This document shows positions 55,024 to 62,846 of a stretch of 64,000 bases of DNA, in pieces. The notes under the pieces are model-generated. The model was not told where the DNA came from. It saw nothing but the letters and a program-made list of their open reading frames with translations, and did not search any database. The translations under genes and the position numbers were made by a program. Origin of the DNA: Flavobacteriales bacterium (lineage in GTDB: Bacteria; Bacteroidota; Bacteroidia; Flavobacteriales; Flavobacteriaceae); the NCBI GenBank assembly GCA_017303755.1, contig JAFLBS010000001.1, forward strand, positions 992,001-1,056,000, written 5' to 3'. Every line of letters starts with the position of its first letter. The stretch's first letter is position 1.

Positions 55024-55165
55024 ACTGAGCAACTGAGAAGTTAAGCAACTGAGAAAGTGAAACGTAAGTTTTTTATGCTTTTTCTACCTCAATTTATAAA
55101 AAACAAATTGTAAAAATTGCTATATTTGGCTCAGTAACTCAGGCACTCAGGCACTCAGTTACTTA
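55024..55165. repeat. CTCAG/CTGAG short repeats around the mce upstream region
   Basis: ACTGAGCAACTGAGAAG and GCAACTGAGAAAG (55024-55056) face CTCAGTAACTCAGGCACTCAGG and CACTCAGTTACTTAAG (55130-55165) in opposite orientation, across an AT-rich middle that includes a TATATTTG promoter box at 55121-55128. The right arm is the mce leader. Confidence 0.55.
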
Positions 55166-55168
55166 AGA

Positions 55169-55570
55169 ATGAGAAAAATTGAACACATCGGAATAGCGGT
55201 CAAAAGTATTGAGACCTCAAACGAAATTTTTGGAAAACTTTTTGGAAAACCATCTTACAAAGAAGAGTCGGTTGAAAGCGAAGGAGTAAAAACTTCTTTT
55301 TTTCAAGTTGGGCCTAATAAAATAGAATTGTTAGAAGCAACAAATGATGACAGTCCGATTGCTAAATTCATCGAGAAAAAAGGAGAAGGAATTCATCACA
55401 TCGCTTTTGATGTTGAAGATATTACTTCAGAAATAGAGCGATTAAAAAAAGAAGGCTTCGTAGTTCTCAATGAAATACCCAAAAAAGGAGCAGACAATAA
55501 ATGGGTAGTTTTCCTTCATCCTAAATCAACTAATGGCGTTTTAATTGAGCTTTGCCAAGAAATCATATAA
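55169..55570 (+). CDS. mce: Methylmalonyl-CoA epimerase
   Basis: A 133-residue VOC-fold metalloenzyme that interconverts the two methylmalonyl-CoA epimers on the way between propionyl-CoA and succinyl-CoA. Metal ligands: His in KIEHIGIAV, His in GEGIHHIAFDV, Glu in NGVLIELCQE. The PNKIELLEATNDDSPIAKF segment is typical. Length fits the family. It is followed by the tRNA promoter. Confidence 0.93.
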   Translation: MRKIEHIGIAVKSIETSNEIFGKLFGKPSYKEESVESEGVKTSFFQVGPNKIELLEATNDDSPIAKFIEKKGEGIHHIAFDVEDITSEIERLKKEGFVVLNEIPKKGADNKWVVFLHPKSTNGVLIELCQEII

Positions 55571-55577
55571 AAAATAG

Positions 55578-55608
55578 TTGCATCAAACAAAAAATAGTGG
55601 TAATATTG
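55578..55608 (+). promoter_or_regulatory. Promoter of the CAT-anticodon tRNA
   Basis: TTG (55578-55580), 20-bp spacer, then TAATATTG (55601-55608), one mismatch from TAnnTTTG. Confidence 0.5.
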
Positions 55609-55678
55609 CAACCTCTAAATAAAGCCTTGGCTTTATTCGCTGAACACAGAAAATAGTAAAAAGTCTGTGAGGCAAACT

Positions 55679-55752
55679 GGTCCTATAGCTCAGTTGGTTA
55701 GAGCACCTGACTCATAATCAGGTGGTCCCTGGTTCGAGCCCAGGTGGGACCA
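55679..55752 (+). tRNA. tRNA with anticodon CAT (Met, or Ile2 if lysidine-modified)
   Basis: Full cloverleaf: acceptor GGTCCTA with TGGGACC, D arm AGCTCAGTTGGTTAGAGC, anticodon arm CCTGACTCATAATCAGG with CAT, variable region TGGTC, T arm CCTGGTTCGAGCCCAGG. CCA is not encoded. CAT can be elongator methionine or, after lysidine modification by TilS, isoleucine AUA; the sequence alone does not settle it. It lacks the formylation features of the initiator tRNA. Confidence 0.95.
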
Positions 55753-55758
55753 CAAAAT

Positions 55759-55790
55759 AAAAAAGGCTTCCTAAAACGAAGTCTTTTTTA
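55759..55790 (+). terminator. Terminator after the tRNA
   Basis: AAAAAAGGCTTC pairs with GAAGTCTTTTTT (one G-T pair) around a 7-base loop. Confidence 0.75.
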
Positions 55791-55897
55791 TTTAAGTTAA
55801 AACTTTTTTGTTAAAAAAAACGTATCTATTAATAATGGTACTTTTAACGGATTGTTACCTTATATCGATTATTATTGAATAAATGTGATAAAAAATT

Positions 55898-55926
55898 TTG
55901 ATGAAATGATTTTTTTTTTACTTTTA
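55898..55926 (+). promoter_or_regulatory. Promoter of the small proline-rich protein gene
   Basis: TTG at 55898-55900, 18-bp spacer, TACTTTTA at 55919-55926. The last base differs from consensus. The start site would be near 55932, so the ATG at 55947 rather than 55932 is likely. Confidence 0.5.
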
Positions 55927-55946
55927 CGCCGATGAATAATGTCCCA

Positions 55947-56132
55947 ATGAGAATAATACTAGTATTTACAGTTTTATTTTGCAGTAATTTTAGTTTTGCT
56001 GCACCTGAGCCGCCGCCGCCAACTCCGCCACCAGGGTTTCCTGTAGATGGAGGAATAGTTGCGATGTTGTTCGTTGCTTTAGTTTTAGGCGCTTATAAAA
56101 TACACCAATATAGAAAGAGAGTAATAAAATAA
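55947..56132 (+). CDS. Small proline-rich sorting-signal protein (PID-CTERM-like)
   Basis: About 61 residues. A signal peptide (MRIILVFTVLFCSNFSFA) is followed at once by PEPPPPTPPPGFPVDGG, a hydrophobic segment IVAMLFVALVLGAYKI and a basic tail QYRKRVIK. A P-[IV]-D-G-G motif, a membrane helix and basic residues at the C-terminus match the PID-CTERM sorting signal known in Bacteroidota, with almost no passenger between the two signals. An alternative start is 55932. Role unknown. Confidence 0.65.
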   Translation: MRIILVFTVLFCSNFSFAAPEPPPPTPPPGFPVDGGIVAMLFVALVLGAYKIHQYRKRVIK

Positions 56133-56147
56133 ATTATTACTCTTTTT

Positions 56148-56732
56148 TCATTTCAACTGAAGTTTGGCTACGTATTTACCAATAACGTCAAATTCTAGAT
56201 TGATAATGGTGTCTTTTGTAATGCTTTTGAAATTAGTGTTTTCAAATGTATAGGGAATAATAGCAACACTAAATTCATCCGACTTTGAATTCACCACAGT
56301 CAGACTTACTCCATTAATGGTTATAGAACCTTTTTCAATTGTAATGTTGTTGAGACTTTTGTCGTATTGAAAAGTAAAAAGCCAACTTCCGTTAGTTTCT
56401 TTCACTTCCTTACAAATCCCAATTTGATCAACATGACCTTGAACAATGTGTCCGTCTAAGCGATCGCCTAGTTTCATGGCGCGTTCTAGATTAATCAAAT
56501 CTCCTTTTTTCCAGCTACCAATTGTAGTTTTATCAATAGTTTCTTTGATTGCAGTTACGGTATAAAAGTCATTATTGATTTTAACAACAGTCAAGCAAAT
56601 TCCATTATGAGCCAGACTCTGGTCGATTTTTAATTCATCAGTAATTTTTGAAAAAAGAGTAATGTTCAAATTGTCGTTCTCTTTTTCAATTTCTTCTATA
56701 ATTCCGAGTGATTCAATAATTCCTGTAAACAT
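56148..56732 (-). CDS. ribE: Riboflavin synthase
   Basis: A 194-residue enzyme that dismutates two 6,7-dimethyl-8-ribityllumazine into riboflavin and a pyrimidine. It has the two lumazine-binding repeats: MFTGIIESLGIIEE with SLAHNGICLTVV, and GDRLDGHIVQGHVDQIG with KGSITINGVSLTVV. A TATTTTTG box (minus strand, 56762-56769) lies 30 bp before the start. No FMN riboswitch is seen. It converges on the proline-rich gene with a 15-bp gap. Confidence 0.95.
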   Translation of the reverse strand: MFTGIIESLGIIEEIEKENDNLNITLFSKITDELKIDQSLAHNGICLTVVKINNDFYTVTAIKETIDKTTIGSWKKGDLINLERAMKLGDRLDGHIVQGHVDQIGICKEVKETNGSWLFTFQYDKSLNNITIEKGSITINGVSLTVVNSKSDEFSVAIIPYTFENTNFKSITKDTIINLEFDVIGKYVAKLQLK

Positions 56733-56878
56733 TGTAGTTTTATTTTACTAAATTTGCACCACAAAAATAGCAATAAATAAAGGTTTTACGAAATGAGTCG
56801 TTGTAATTAAGATGGTCTCAACTGAAATTTTTCAAACGACCATAATTACTGACTTATAAAAACAATAAATACAAACAG

Positions 56879-57943
56879 ATGAAAAAAGCAGAAAATATTA
56901 TTGTAGGAATTTCAATCGGAGATTTAAATGGTATTGGAAGCGAAGTGGTTTTGAAAACCTTCGAAGATTCTAGAATGTTAGAATTGTGTACACCTGTTAT
57001 TTTTGCGAATGTGAAATTGATGTCTTTTGTAAAGAAAACATTTGAACTCACAGCGACAATTCACGGAATAGACAAGTTAGATCAAATTGTTGTTGGCAAA
57101 ATAAATGTTATTAATACATGGCGTGAGCCTATTGAGGTCAATTACGGAGCCAATGACAACGTTATTGGTGAATACGCCATTAAATCGTTTGTGGCTGCTA
57201 CAAAGGCTTTAAAAGAAGGCGAAATCGATCTTTTAGTAACCGCTCCAATCAATAAATACAATATTCAATCGGATAATTTCAAATTTCCTGGTCATACTGA
57301 TTACTTAAGTAAAGAATTTGGTCAAGATGCCTTGATGCTTATGGTGAGTGATAATTTGCGAGTAGGATTACTTACCGATCATATTCCAGTTACTGATGTA
57401 GCCAAACATCTTACCGAAAAACTAATTAATCAAAAAGTGGAAACACTAGCTAAAACTCTTATTCAGGATTTTAGTATCAATAAACCCAAAATCGCGGTTC
57501 TAGGATTAAATCCTCACGCCGGAGATAATGGTGTAATTGGCAAAGAAGACGATGAAGTAATTAAACCAACTGTTAAGAAATTATTCGACAAAGGAATTAT
57601 GGTTTTCGGCCCATATTCTGCTGATGGTTTCTTTGGAAGTGGTCAATACGAAAAATTTGATGCAGTTTTGGCTGCTTATCACGATCAAGGATTAATTCCA
57701 TTCAAAACATTAGCTTTCGGAAACGGAGTGAATTATTCTTCGGGTTTATCTAAAATTAGAACTTCACCCGATCACGGAACGGCCTATGAAATTGCAGGAA
57801 AAGGAATTGCCGACACAACATCGTTCAAAGAAGCAGTTTATTTGGCAATTGATGTTTATAATTCGAGAAATGAATACCTAGAAATCAGCCAAAAACCTCT
57901 AAAAATCCAAGAAAAACAGTTATTAACAAAAAAAGGTGAATAA
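56879..57943 (+). CDS. pdxA: 4-hydroxythreonine-4-phosphate dehydrogenase
   Basis: A 354-residue NAD-dependent enzyme of the DXP-dependent pyridoxal phosphate pathway. VGISIGDLNGIGSEVVLKTF is the N-terminal signature; metal ligands lie in FPGHTDYLSKEFG, LLTDHIPVTDVAKHL and AAYHDQGLIPFKTL; LNPHAGDNGVIGKED and RTSPDHGTAYEIAGKG complete the family pattern. It leads directly into the yceD promoter. Confidence 0.95.
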   Translation: MKKAENIIVGISIGDLNGIGSEVVLKTFEDSRMLELCTPVIFANVKLMSFVKKTFELTATIHGIDKLDQIVVGKINVINTWREPIEVNYGANDNVIGEYAIKSFVAATKALKEGEIDLLVTAPINKYNIQSDNFKFPGHTDYLSKEFGQDALMLMVSDNLRVGLLTDHIPVTDVAKHLTEKLINQKVETLAKTLIQDFSINKPKIAVLGLNPHAGDNGVIGKEDDEVIKPTVKKLFDKGIMVFGPYSADGFFGSGQYEKFDAVLAAYHDQGLIPFKTLAFGNGVNYSSGLSKIRTSPDHGTAYEIAGKGIADTTSFKEAVYLAIDVYNSRNEYLEISQKPLKIQEKQLLTKKGE

Positions 57944-57948
57944 GTCTT

Positions 57949-57976
57949 TTGGATTTACGAATATTTTATATCTTTG
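57949..57976 (+). promoter_or_regulatory. Promoter of the yceD-rpmF operon
   Basis: TTG at 57949-57951, 17-bp spacer, TATCTTTG at 57969-57976. The TTG lies just after the pdxA stop. Confidence 0.65.
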
Positions 57977-58021
57977 CACTCCGTTTATGGAATTCCATAG
58001 ATGCGGATAATTGAAGTTGAA

Positions 58022-58564
58022 ATGAAAATAGAGAATGAGTTTTTAATTCCGTTTATTGGATTAAAGTTAGGAAAGCATCAATTTGAGTTTCAAATCAATA
58101 CTAAGTTCTTTGAACGTTATGACTATCACGAATATGAAAATTGTGATATTCAGGTTGGAGTTGTATTAGATAAAAAAAGTACACATTTAGAAATTAATTT
58201 CAAGCACAAGGGAACTATTACTGTTCCTTGCGATTTAACTACTGAAATGTTCGATTTACCAATTAAAGGTAAAATGAATTTGATAGTAAAATTTGGTGAA
58301 GAATTTAATAACGATAATGAAGAAATTTTAATCGTGCCTCACGGCGAATACCAAGTGGACATTGCTCAGTACATTTACGAAATGATTGTGCTTTCTGTTC
58401 CAACTAAACGAGTTCATCCAGGTGTAAAAGACGGAACATTAAAGTCGGAAGCCTTAGATAAACTTAACAACCTAACTGTCAAAACGACTAAAGAAGAAGA
58501 TAAAAAAGACAATGACATTGACCCTAGATGGGATAAATTAAAACAACTATTAACGGATAAATAA
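58022..58564 (+). CDS. yceD: DUF177 / YceD family protein
   Basis: A 180-residue protein of the YceD family, which in other bacteria is needed for 23S rRNA accumulation and is encoded before rpmF. KIENEFLIPFIGLKLGKHQF begins the domain; VPCDLTTEMFDLPI and ILSVPTKRVHPGV-like segments (here IVLSVPTKRVHPGVKDG) are conserved. The ATG at 58001 gives seven extra residues; the 58022 start matches the usual flavobacterial N-terminus. rpmF follows 9 bp later. Confidence 0.88.
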   Translation: MKIENEFLIPFIGLKLGKHQFEFQINTKFFERYDYHEYENCDIQVGVVLDKKSTHLEINFKHKGTITVPCDLTTEMFDLPIKGKMNLIVKFGEEFNNDNEEILIVPHGEYQVDIAQYIYEMIVLSVPTKRVHPGVKDGTLKSEALDKLNNLTVKTTKEEDKKDNDIDPRWDKLKQLLTDK

Positions 58565-58573
58565 TATAGTAAA

Positions 58574-58768
58574 ATGGCACATCCTAAGAGAAAAACCTCG
58601 AAAACAAGAAGAGATAAAAGAAGAACACATTACAAAGCAACTGTAGCTCAAATCGCTACTTGCCCAGTAACTGGTGAAGCTCACTTATACCACAGAGCTT
58701 ACTGGCATGAAGGGAAAATGTATTACAGAGGTCAAGTAGTTATTGATAAATCAGTAGCTGAAGCTTAA
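58574..58768 (+). CDS. rpmF: 50S ribosomal protein L32
   Basis: A 64-residue ribosomal protein: [20 protein letters not shown] is the conserved basic start, followed by the [17 protein letters not shown] centre, here with only one of the usual zinc-binding cysteines, so a zinc-free form. Standard yceD-rpmF-fabH order. Confidence 0.96.
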   Translation: MAHPKRKTSKTRRDKRRTHYKATVAQIATCPVTGEAHLYHRAYWHEGKMYYRGQVVIDKSVAEA

Positions 58769-58791
58769 TATAGGTATTTACAATGTACAAG

Positions 58792-58818
58792 ACTCTCACT
58801 GATGTGAGAGTTTTTTGT
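58792..58818 (+). terminator. Terminator after rpmF
   Basis: ACTCTCAC pairs with GTGAGAGT around 4 bases, followed by TTTTT. Confidence 0.85.
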
Positions 58819-58904
58819 TTTTTGTAATTTTTGTGAAAAACCTACCTATTTTTTTTGTAATTTCCACCACTTTTATTTCATTAAAAAAGAATTAAAATTA
58901 TTCT

Positions 58905-59903
58905 ATGAATTCAATTACTGCCGCAATTACCGCTGTGGGTTCTTATGTTCCCGATTTCGTGCTTTCCAACCAAGTACTCGAAACTTTGGTAGACACTAAC
59001 GACGAGTGGATTACCACCAGAACGGGAATCAAAGAAAGACGCTTACTAAAAGAAAGCGGAAAAGGCACTTCCTATCTTGCCATCAAAGCTGCACAAAATT
59101 TAATAGCCAAAAGCGGAGTAAATCCAGCCGAAATTGATTTAGTAATCATGGCAACTACAACTCCCGATATGCCTGTTGCTGCAACTGGAGTCTATGTGGC
59201 CTCACAAATTGGAGCTGTTAATGCTTTTGCTTTCGATTTACAAGCGGCTTGTTCTAGTTTCCTTTACGGAATGTCAACAGCTGCAGCTTATATCCAATCC
59301 GGTAGATACAAAAAAGTATTGTTGATTGGCGCCGATAAAATGTCATCCATTATTGATTATACTGATAGAGCAACTTGCATCATCTTTGGTGATGGTGGTG
59401 GTGCTGTATTATTCGAACCCAATTATGAAGGTTTAGGTTTGCAAGACGAATACTTACGCTCAGACGGAATCGGTAGAGAATACCTTAAAATTGATGCCGG
59501 CGGATCGATTCTTCCTCCATCAAAAGAAACCGTAGAAAACAGACAACATTTTGTTTTTCAAGATGGTAAAACCGTTTTCAAATACGCCGTTTCAGGCATG
59601 GCTGATGTTAGCGAAAAAATAATGCAACGCAATAATCTTACTAAAGAAAACGTGAATTGGTTAATCGCACACCAAGCCAACAAACGCATCATTGATGCAA
59701 CTGCTTCAAGAATGGAACTTGATGAAGAAAAAGTATTGGTCAACATTCACCGATATGGTAATACAACTTCAGCCACTTTACCTTTGTTGTTGAGTGATTT
59801 TGAAGATAAATTCAAAAAGGGAGATAACCTTATTTTTGCTGCTTTTGGTGGCGGATTTACTTGGGGTTCAATCTATTTAAAATGGGCTTATAACAAACAA
59901 TAA
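58905..59903 (+). CDS. fabH: 3-oxoacyl-ACP synthase III
   Basis: A 332-residue ketosynthase that starts fatty acid synthesis by joining acyl-CoA to malonyl-ACP. The catalytic triad is C116 in LQAACSSFLYGM, His in WLIAHQANKRI and Asn in HRYGNTTSAT. DTNDEWITTRTGIKERR is the usual N-terminal motif and FAAFGGGFTWGS the end. Separated from rpmF by a terminator, so probably transcribed with accBC. Confidence 0.96.
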   Translation: MNSITAAITAVGSYVPDFVLSNQVLETLVDTNDEWITTRTGIKERRLLKESGKGTSYLAIKAAQNLIAKSGVNPAEIDLVIMATTTPDMPVAATGVYVASQIGAVNAFAFDLQAACSSFLYGMSTAAAYIQSGRYKKVLLIGADKMSSIIDYTDRATCIIFGDGGGAVLFEPNYEGLGLQDEYLRSDGIGREYLKIDAGGSILPPSKETVENRQHFVFQDGKTVFKYAVSGMADVSEKIMQRNNLTKENVNWLIAHQANKRIIDATASRMELDEEKVLVNIHRYGNTTSATLPLLLSDFEDKFKKGDNLIFAAFGGGFTWGSIYLKWAYNKQ

Positions 59904-59926
59904 AATATAACTAAAACAAACAAATC

Positions 59927-60406
59927 ATGGATTTAAAAGAAATTCAAAACTTAATCAAGTTTGTATCCAATTCGGGTGTTGCTGAGGTAAAACTAGAAAC
60001 TGGAGACATCAAAATTACGATAAGAACGACTCTTGAAGGTAATACTCCAGATATAACGTATGTGCAGCAAGCACCAGTACAACAAGCAATGACTCAAGTT
60101 GCTGCTCCAGCTCAACCAGCAGCTGCTCCAGTTGCCGCTGCTCCAGTTGCCGACGATAACGCAAAATACGTTACTATCAAATCGCCAATGATTGGAACTT
60201 TCTACCGCAAACCTGCTCCAGATAAAGCTCCGTTTGTTGAAGTAGGTGCTTCAATTGGAAAAGGAGACGTATTATGTGTTGTAGAAGCCATGAAATTGTT
60301 CAACGAAATCGAAGCTGAAATTTCAGGAAAAATCGTTAAAATATTGGTTGACGATATGTCACCAGTAGAATTTGACCAACCATTATTCTTAGTTGATCCA
60401 TCTTAA
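59927..60406 (+). CDS. accB: Biotin carboxyl carrier protein of acetyl-CoA carboxylase
   Basis: A 159-residue carrier. The N-terminal domain (1-40) is followed by an Ala/Pro-rich linker (about 48-76: [23 protein letters not shown]) and the lipoyl-like biotin domain. The biotinylated lysine is K123 in [29 protein letters not shown] is the thumb-bearing strand. 23 bp after fabH. Confidence 0.96.
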   Translation: MDLKEIQNLIKFVSNSGVAEVKLETGDIKITIRTTLEGNTPDITYVQQAPVQQAMTQVAAPAQPAAAPVAAAPVADDNAKYVTIKSPMIGTFYRKPAPDKAPFVEVGASIGKGDVLCVVEAMKLFNEIEAEISGKIVKILVDDMSPVEFDQPLFLVDPS

Positions 60407-60425
60407 TACAGACTTCTTAGACTAC

Positions 60426-60500
60426 CTAGATTGTTAGATTTTTTGAAATTTCTAAACCACTCTATGTAGTCTAAAAATCTAAGCAGTCTAACAATCTAAA
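60426..60500. repeat. Imperfect inverted repeat between accB and accC
   Basis: CTAGATTGTTAGATTTTTT faces AAAAATCTAAGCAG and TCTAACAATCTAAA across a short middle. The unit TTAGATTG is the one tandemly repeated at 15362-15401. The fold would sit in the accB-accC transcript and could affect the ratio of the two proteins. Confidence 0.65.
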
Positions 60501-60508
60501 TAAAAAAG

Positions 60509-61855
60509 ATGTTTAAAAAAATACTAATTGCCAATAGAGGAGAAATAGCACTACGTGTTATTCGTACATGTCGCGAGATGGGCATCAAAACCGTTGCGGT
60601 ATATTCTACAGCAGACGCAGAAAGTTTGCACGTAAAATTCGCCGACGAAGCGGTTTGTATCGGTCCACCGCCAAGTAATCTTTCCTATTTAAAAATGTCC
60701 AATATCATCGCAGCAGCCGAAATTACCAACGCTGATGCGATTCACCCAGGATACGGTTTCCTTTCGGAAAACGCAAAATTCTCTAAAATTTGTCAAGAAC
60801 ACGGAATCAAATTCATTGGTGCTTCACCCGAAATGATCGACCGTATGGGAGATAAAGCTTCGGCTAAAGCCACTATGAAAGCTGCTGGCGTACCGTGTGT
60901 TCCAGGTTCGGAAGGTCTTTTAGAATCCTACGAGCAAGCCTTAGAATTATCAAAAGGAATGGGATTCCCAGTAATGCTTAAAGCAACTGCTGGTGGTGGA
61001 GGAAAAGGAATGCGTGCCGTTTGGAAAGAAGAAGAATTGTTGAAAGCATGGGAAAGCGCTCGTCAAGAGTCAGCCGCCGCTTTTGGAAACGATGGTATGT
61101 ACCTTGAAAAACTCATTGAAGAACCACGTCACATCGAAATTCAAGTAGTTGGTGATTCTTACGGAAAAGCCTGTCACTTATCCGAAAGAGATTGCTCAGT
61201 ACAACGTCGTCACCAAAAATTAACCGAAGAAACTCCATCGCCATTCATGACCGACGAATTGCGTCATAAAATGGGTGAAGCCGCAGTAAAAGCAGCCGAA
61301 TTCATCAAATATGAAGGTGCCGGAACCGTAGAATTTTTAGTGGATAAACACCGTAATTTCTATTTCATGGAAATGAATACGCGTATTCAAGTAGAACACC
61401 CAATTACCGAACAAGTAATTGACTACGATTTGATTCGCGAACAAATATTAGTAGCCGCTGGTGTGCCAATTTCGGGTAAAAACTATTTGCCTCAATTGCA
61501 CTCTATCGAATGCCGTATCAACGCCGAAGATCCGTACAACGATTTCCGTCCTTCACCAGGAAAAATTACGGTATTGCATGCGCCAGGCGGACACGGAGTA
61601 CGTTTAGATACGCACGTTTATGCTGGTTACACCATTCCGCCTAATTATGACTCGATGATTGCCAAGTTGATTACCACAGCGCAAACCCGCGAAGAAGCCA
61701 TCAACAAAATGAAACGAGCTTTAGACGAGTTTTACATTGAAGGCATCAAAACCACGATTCCGTTTCACCGTCAACTGATGGACGAACCCGATTATGTGGC
61801 CGGAAATTACACCACAAAATTCATGGAAAGTTTCAAAATGAACGACCCAGAATAA
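60509..61855 (+). CDS. accC: Biotin carboxylase of acetyl-CoA carboxylase
   Basis: A 448-residue ATP-grasp enzyme that carboxylates the biotin on Acc[22 protein letters not shown] starts the N-terminal domain, [16 protein letters not shown] is the glycine-rich ATP loop, [13 protein letters not shown] and [15 protein letters not shown] carry catalytic and metal-binding residues, and the C-terminal domain ends at residue 448. Same operon as accB, with a 102-bp repeat-containing spacer. Confidence 0.97.
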   Translation: MFKKILIANRGEIALRVIRTCREMGIKTVAVYSTADAESLHVKFADEAVCIGPPPSNLSYLKMSNIIAAAEITNADAIHPGYGFLSENAKFSKICQEHGIKFIGASPEMIDRMGDKASAKATMKAAGVPCVPGSEGLLESYEQALELSKGMGFPVMLKATAGGGGKGMRAVWKEEELLKAWESARQESAAAFGNDGMYLEKLIEEPRHIEIQVVGDSYGKACHLSERDCSVQRRHQKLTEETPSPFMTDELRHKMGEAAVKAAEFIKYEGAGTVEFLVDKHRNFYFMEMNTRIQVEHPITEQVIDYDLIREQILVAAGVPISGKNYLPQLHSIECRINAEDPYNDFRPSPGKITVLHAPGGHGVRLDTHVYAGYTIPPNYDSMIAKLITTAQTREEAINKMKRALDEFYIEGIKTTIPFHRQLMDEPDYVAGNYTTKFMESFKMNDPE

Positions 61856-61860
61856 ATAAT

Positions 61861-61890
61861 AAACCACTCAATTACGAGTGGTTTTTTTTA
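61861..61890 (+). terminator. Terminator of the fabH-accBC operon
   Basis: AAACCACTC pairs with GAGTGGTTT around 6 bases, then a T run. Confidence 0.88.
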
Positions 61891-62187
61891 TTCCTAACAG
61901 GTTTCCAAAACGGGTTAGGTTTTTGCCACAGATTCACTGATTTTTTGTGACATTTCCTTTAAATCCTAAAACACAAAACCTTTGCGAACCTTGCGCCTTC
62001 TTTGCGCTCTTTGTGGTTAAAAATTTACTGCAATCTAGTCATTCCGACAGTTTGTTCCGACTTTTCGAGAAAGGAAGAATCTCATCTAGTTAAGCACGGA
62101 TTACAAATCCACGCTATCGGGCTTTTTTTCTTCGCCGCAGATTCACTGATTTTATTTTTTTATTACTTAACGTCTATCCGCAAACTT

Positions 62188-62472
62188 GTCATTCCGAGGA
62201 ACGAGGAATCTCATTTAGTTAAGCACGGATTACAAATCTGCACAATCAGAAACAAGTTTGTCCAGAAACCTTGTGTTCAAGTTATTTATAAAGTTCTACT
62301 AAAAACAATTGCCCTAGCCCAGATAGCAGTGGAAATCCTTTTATGGAGTTTACGGAGTAAAAGATTGGAACGAATAGCTGGATTAGCTTCTAAAAATTCA
62401 GATTTGAAAGAAGGAACGGGTTTTTACCACAGTTGAGTAAATTAGAGGAGATTCCTCGTTCCTCGGAATGAC
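62188..62472. repeat. 25-bp perfect inverted repeat pair
   Basis: The 25-bp string beginning GTCATTCCGAGGAACG (62188-62212) recurs as its exact complement at 62448-62472. A weaker relative, GTCATTCCGACAG, is at 62038. The 235 bp between the arms contain family A copy 3. Confidence 0.9.
62314..62390 (+). repeat. Dispersed repeat family A, copy 3
   Basis: CTAGCCCAGATAGCAGTGG at one end, AAAGATTGGAACGAATAGC then TGGATTAGCTTC at the other. The middle hairpin here has arms CTTTTA and TAAAAG. Opposite orientation to copies 1 and 2. Confidence 0.8.
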
Positions 62473-62499
62473 AAACGATTGAAAGAAGAGTTGTTGCAA

Positions 62500-62531
62500 C
62501 AAAAAAACCCGCTCATTACTGAACGGGTTTC
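62500..62531 (-). terminator. Terminator after rpmA
   Basis: On the minus strand AAACCCG...CGGGTTT with a run of T after it. Confidence 0.8.
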
Positions 62532-62551
62532 TATATCAAAATAAAATTTGA

Positions 62552-62815
62552 TTATGCTTCTACAAAAGGAACTACAGAAACATAAGACTTGTTGTCTCTC
62601 TTTTTCTGGAATACCACAACTCCATCAACTTTAGCGTGTAATGTATGATCATTACCCATATAAACGTTGTCACCTGGATTGTGTTTTGAACCTCTTTGTC
62701 TAACGATTATGTTTCCAGCAATTGCAGCTTGACCACCATAAATCTTAACGCCTAAACGTTTCGAATGTGATTCTCTACCATTCTTCGAACTACCGACACC
62801 TTTCTTGTGAGCCAT
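62552..62815 (-). CDS. rpmA: 50S ribosomal protein L27
   Basis: An 87-residue ribosomal protein near the peptidyl transferase centre. [20 protein letters not shown] and [20 protein letters not shown] with [14 protein letters not shown] are conserved. There is no N-terminal extension like that cleaved in Firmicutes. Second gene after rplU, 31 bp gap. Confidence 0.97.
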   Translation of the reverse strand: MAHKKGVGSSKNGRESHSKRLGVKIYGGQAAIAGNIIVRQRGSKHNPGDNVYMGNDHTLHAKVDGVVVFQKKRDNKSYVSVVPFVEA

Positions 62816-62846
62816 GATGTTTTGGTTTTATAAGTTAATACTAGAA

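Larger units (their letters stand above)
61856..62551. other. 696-bp repeat-rich gap between accC and rpmA
   Basis: Convergent gap. It holds the accC terminator, a CCTAACAGG motif, two copies each of CAGATTCACTGATTTT and AGTTAAGCACGGATTACAAA, a 25-bp inverted pair (62188-62212, 62448-62472), family A copy 3 (62314-62390) and the rpmA terminator. A 144-codon open frame at 62002-62436 is made of these repeats and is not a gene. Confidence 0.8.

Noticed and set aside
56733-56878. FMN riboswitch before ribE
   Set aside because: The ribE leader is short and AT-rich, without the conserved FMN-aptamer blocks.
62002-62436. 144-codon open frame between accC and rpmA
   Set aside because: It is composed of duplicated intergenic repeats (the segment EESHLVKHGLQI occurs twice because the DNA repeat does) and of family A; no domain or believable start.
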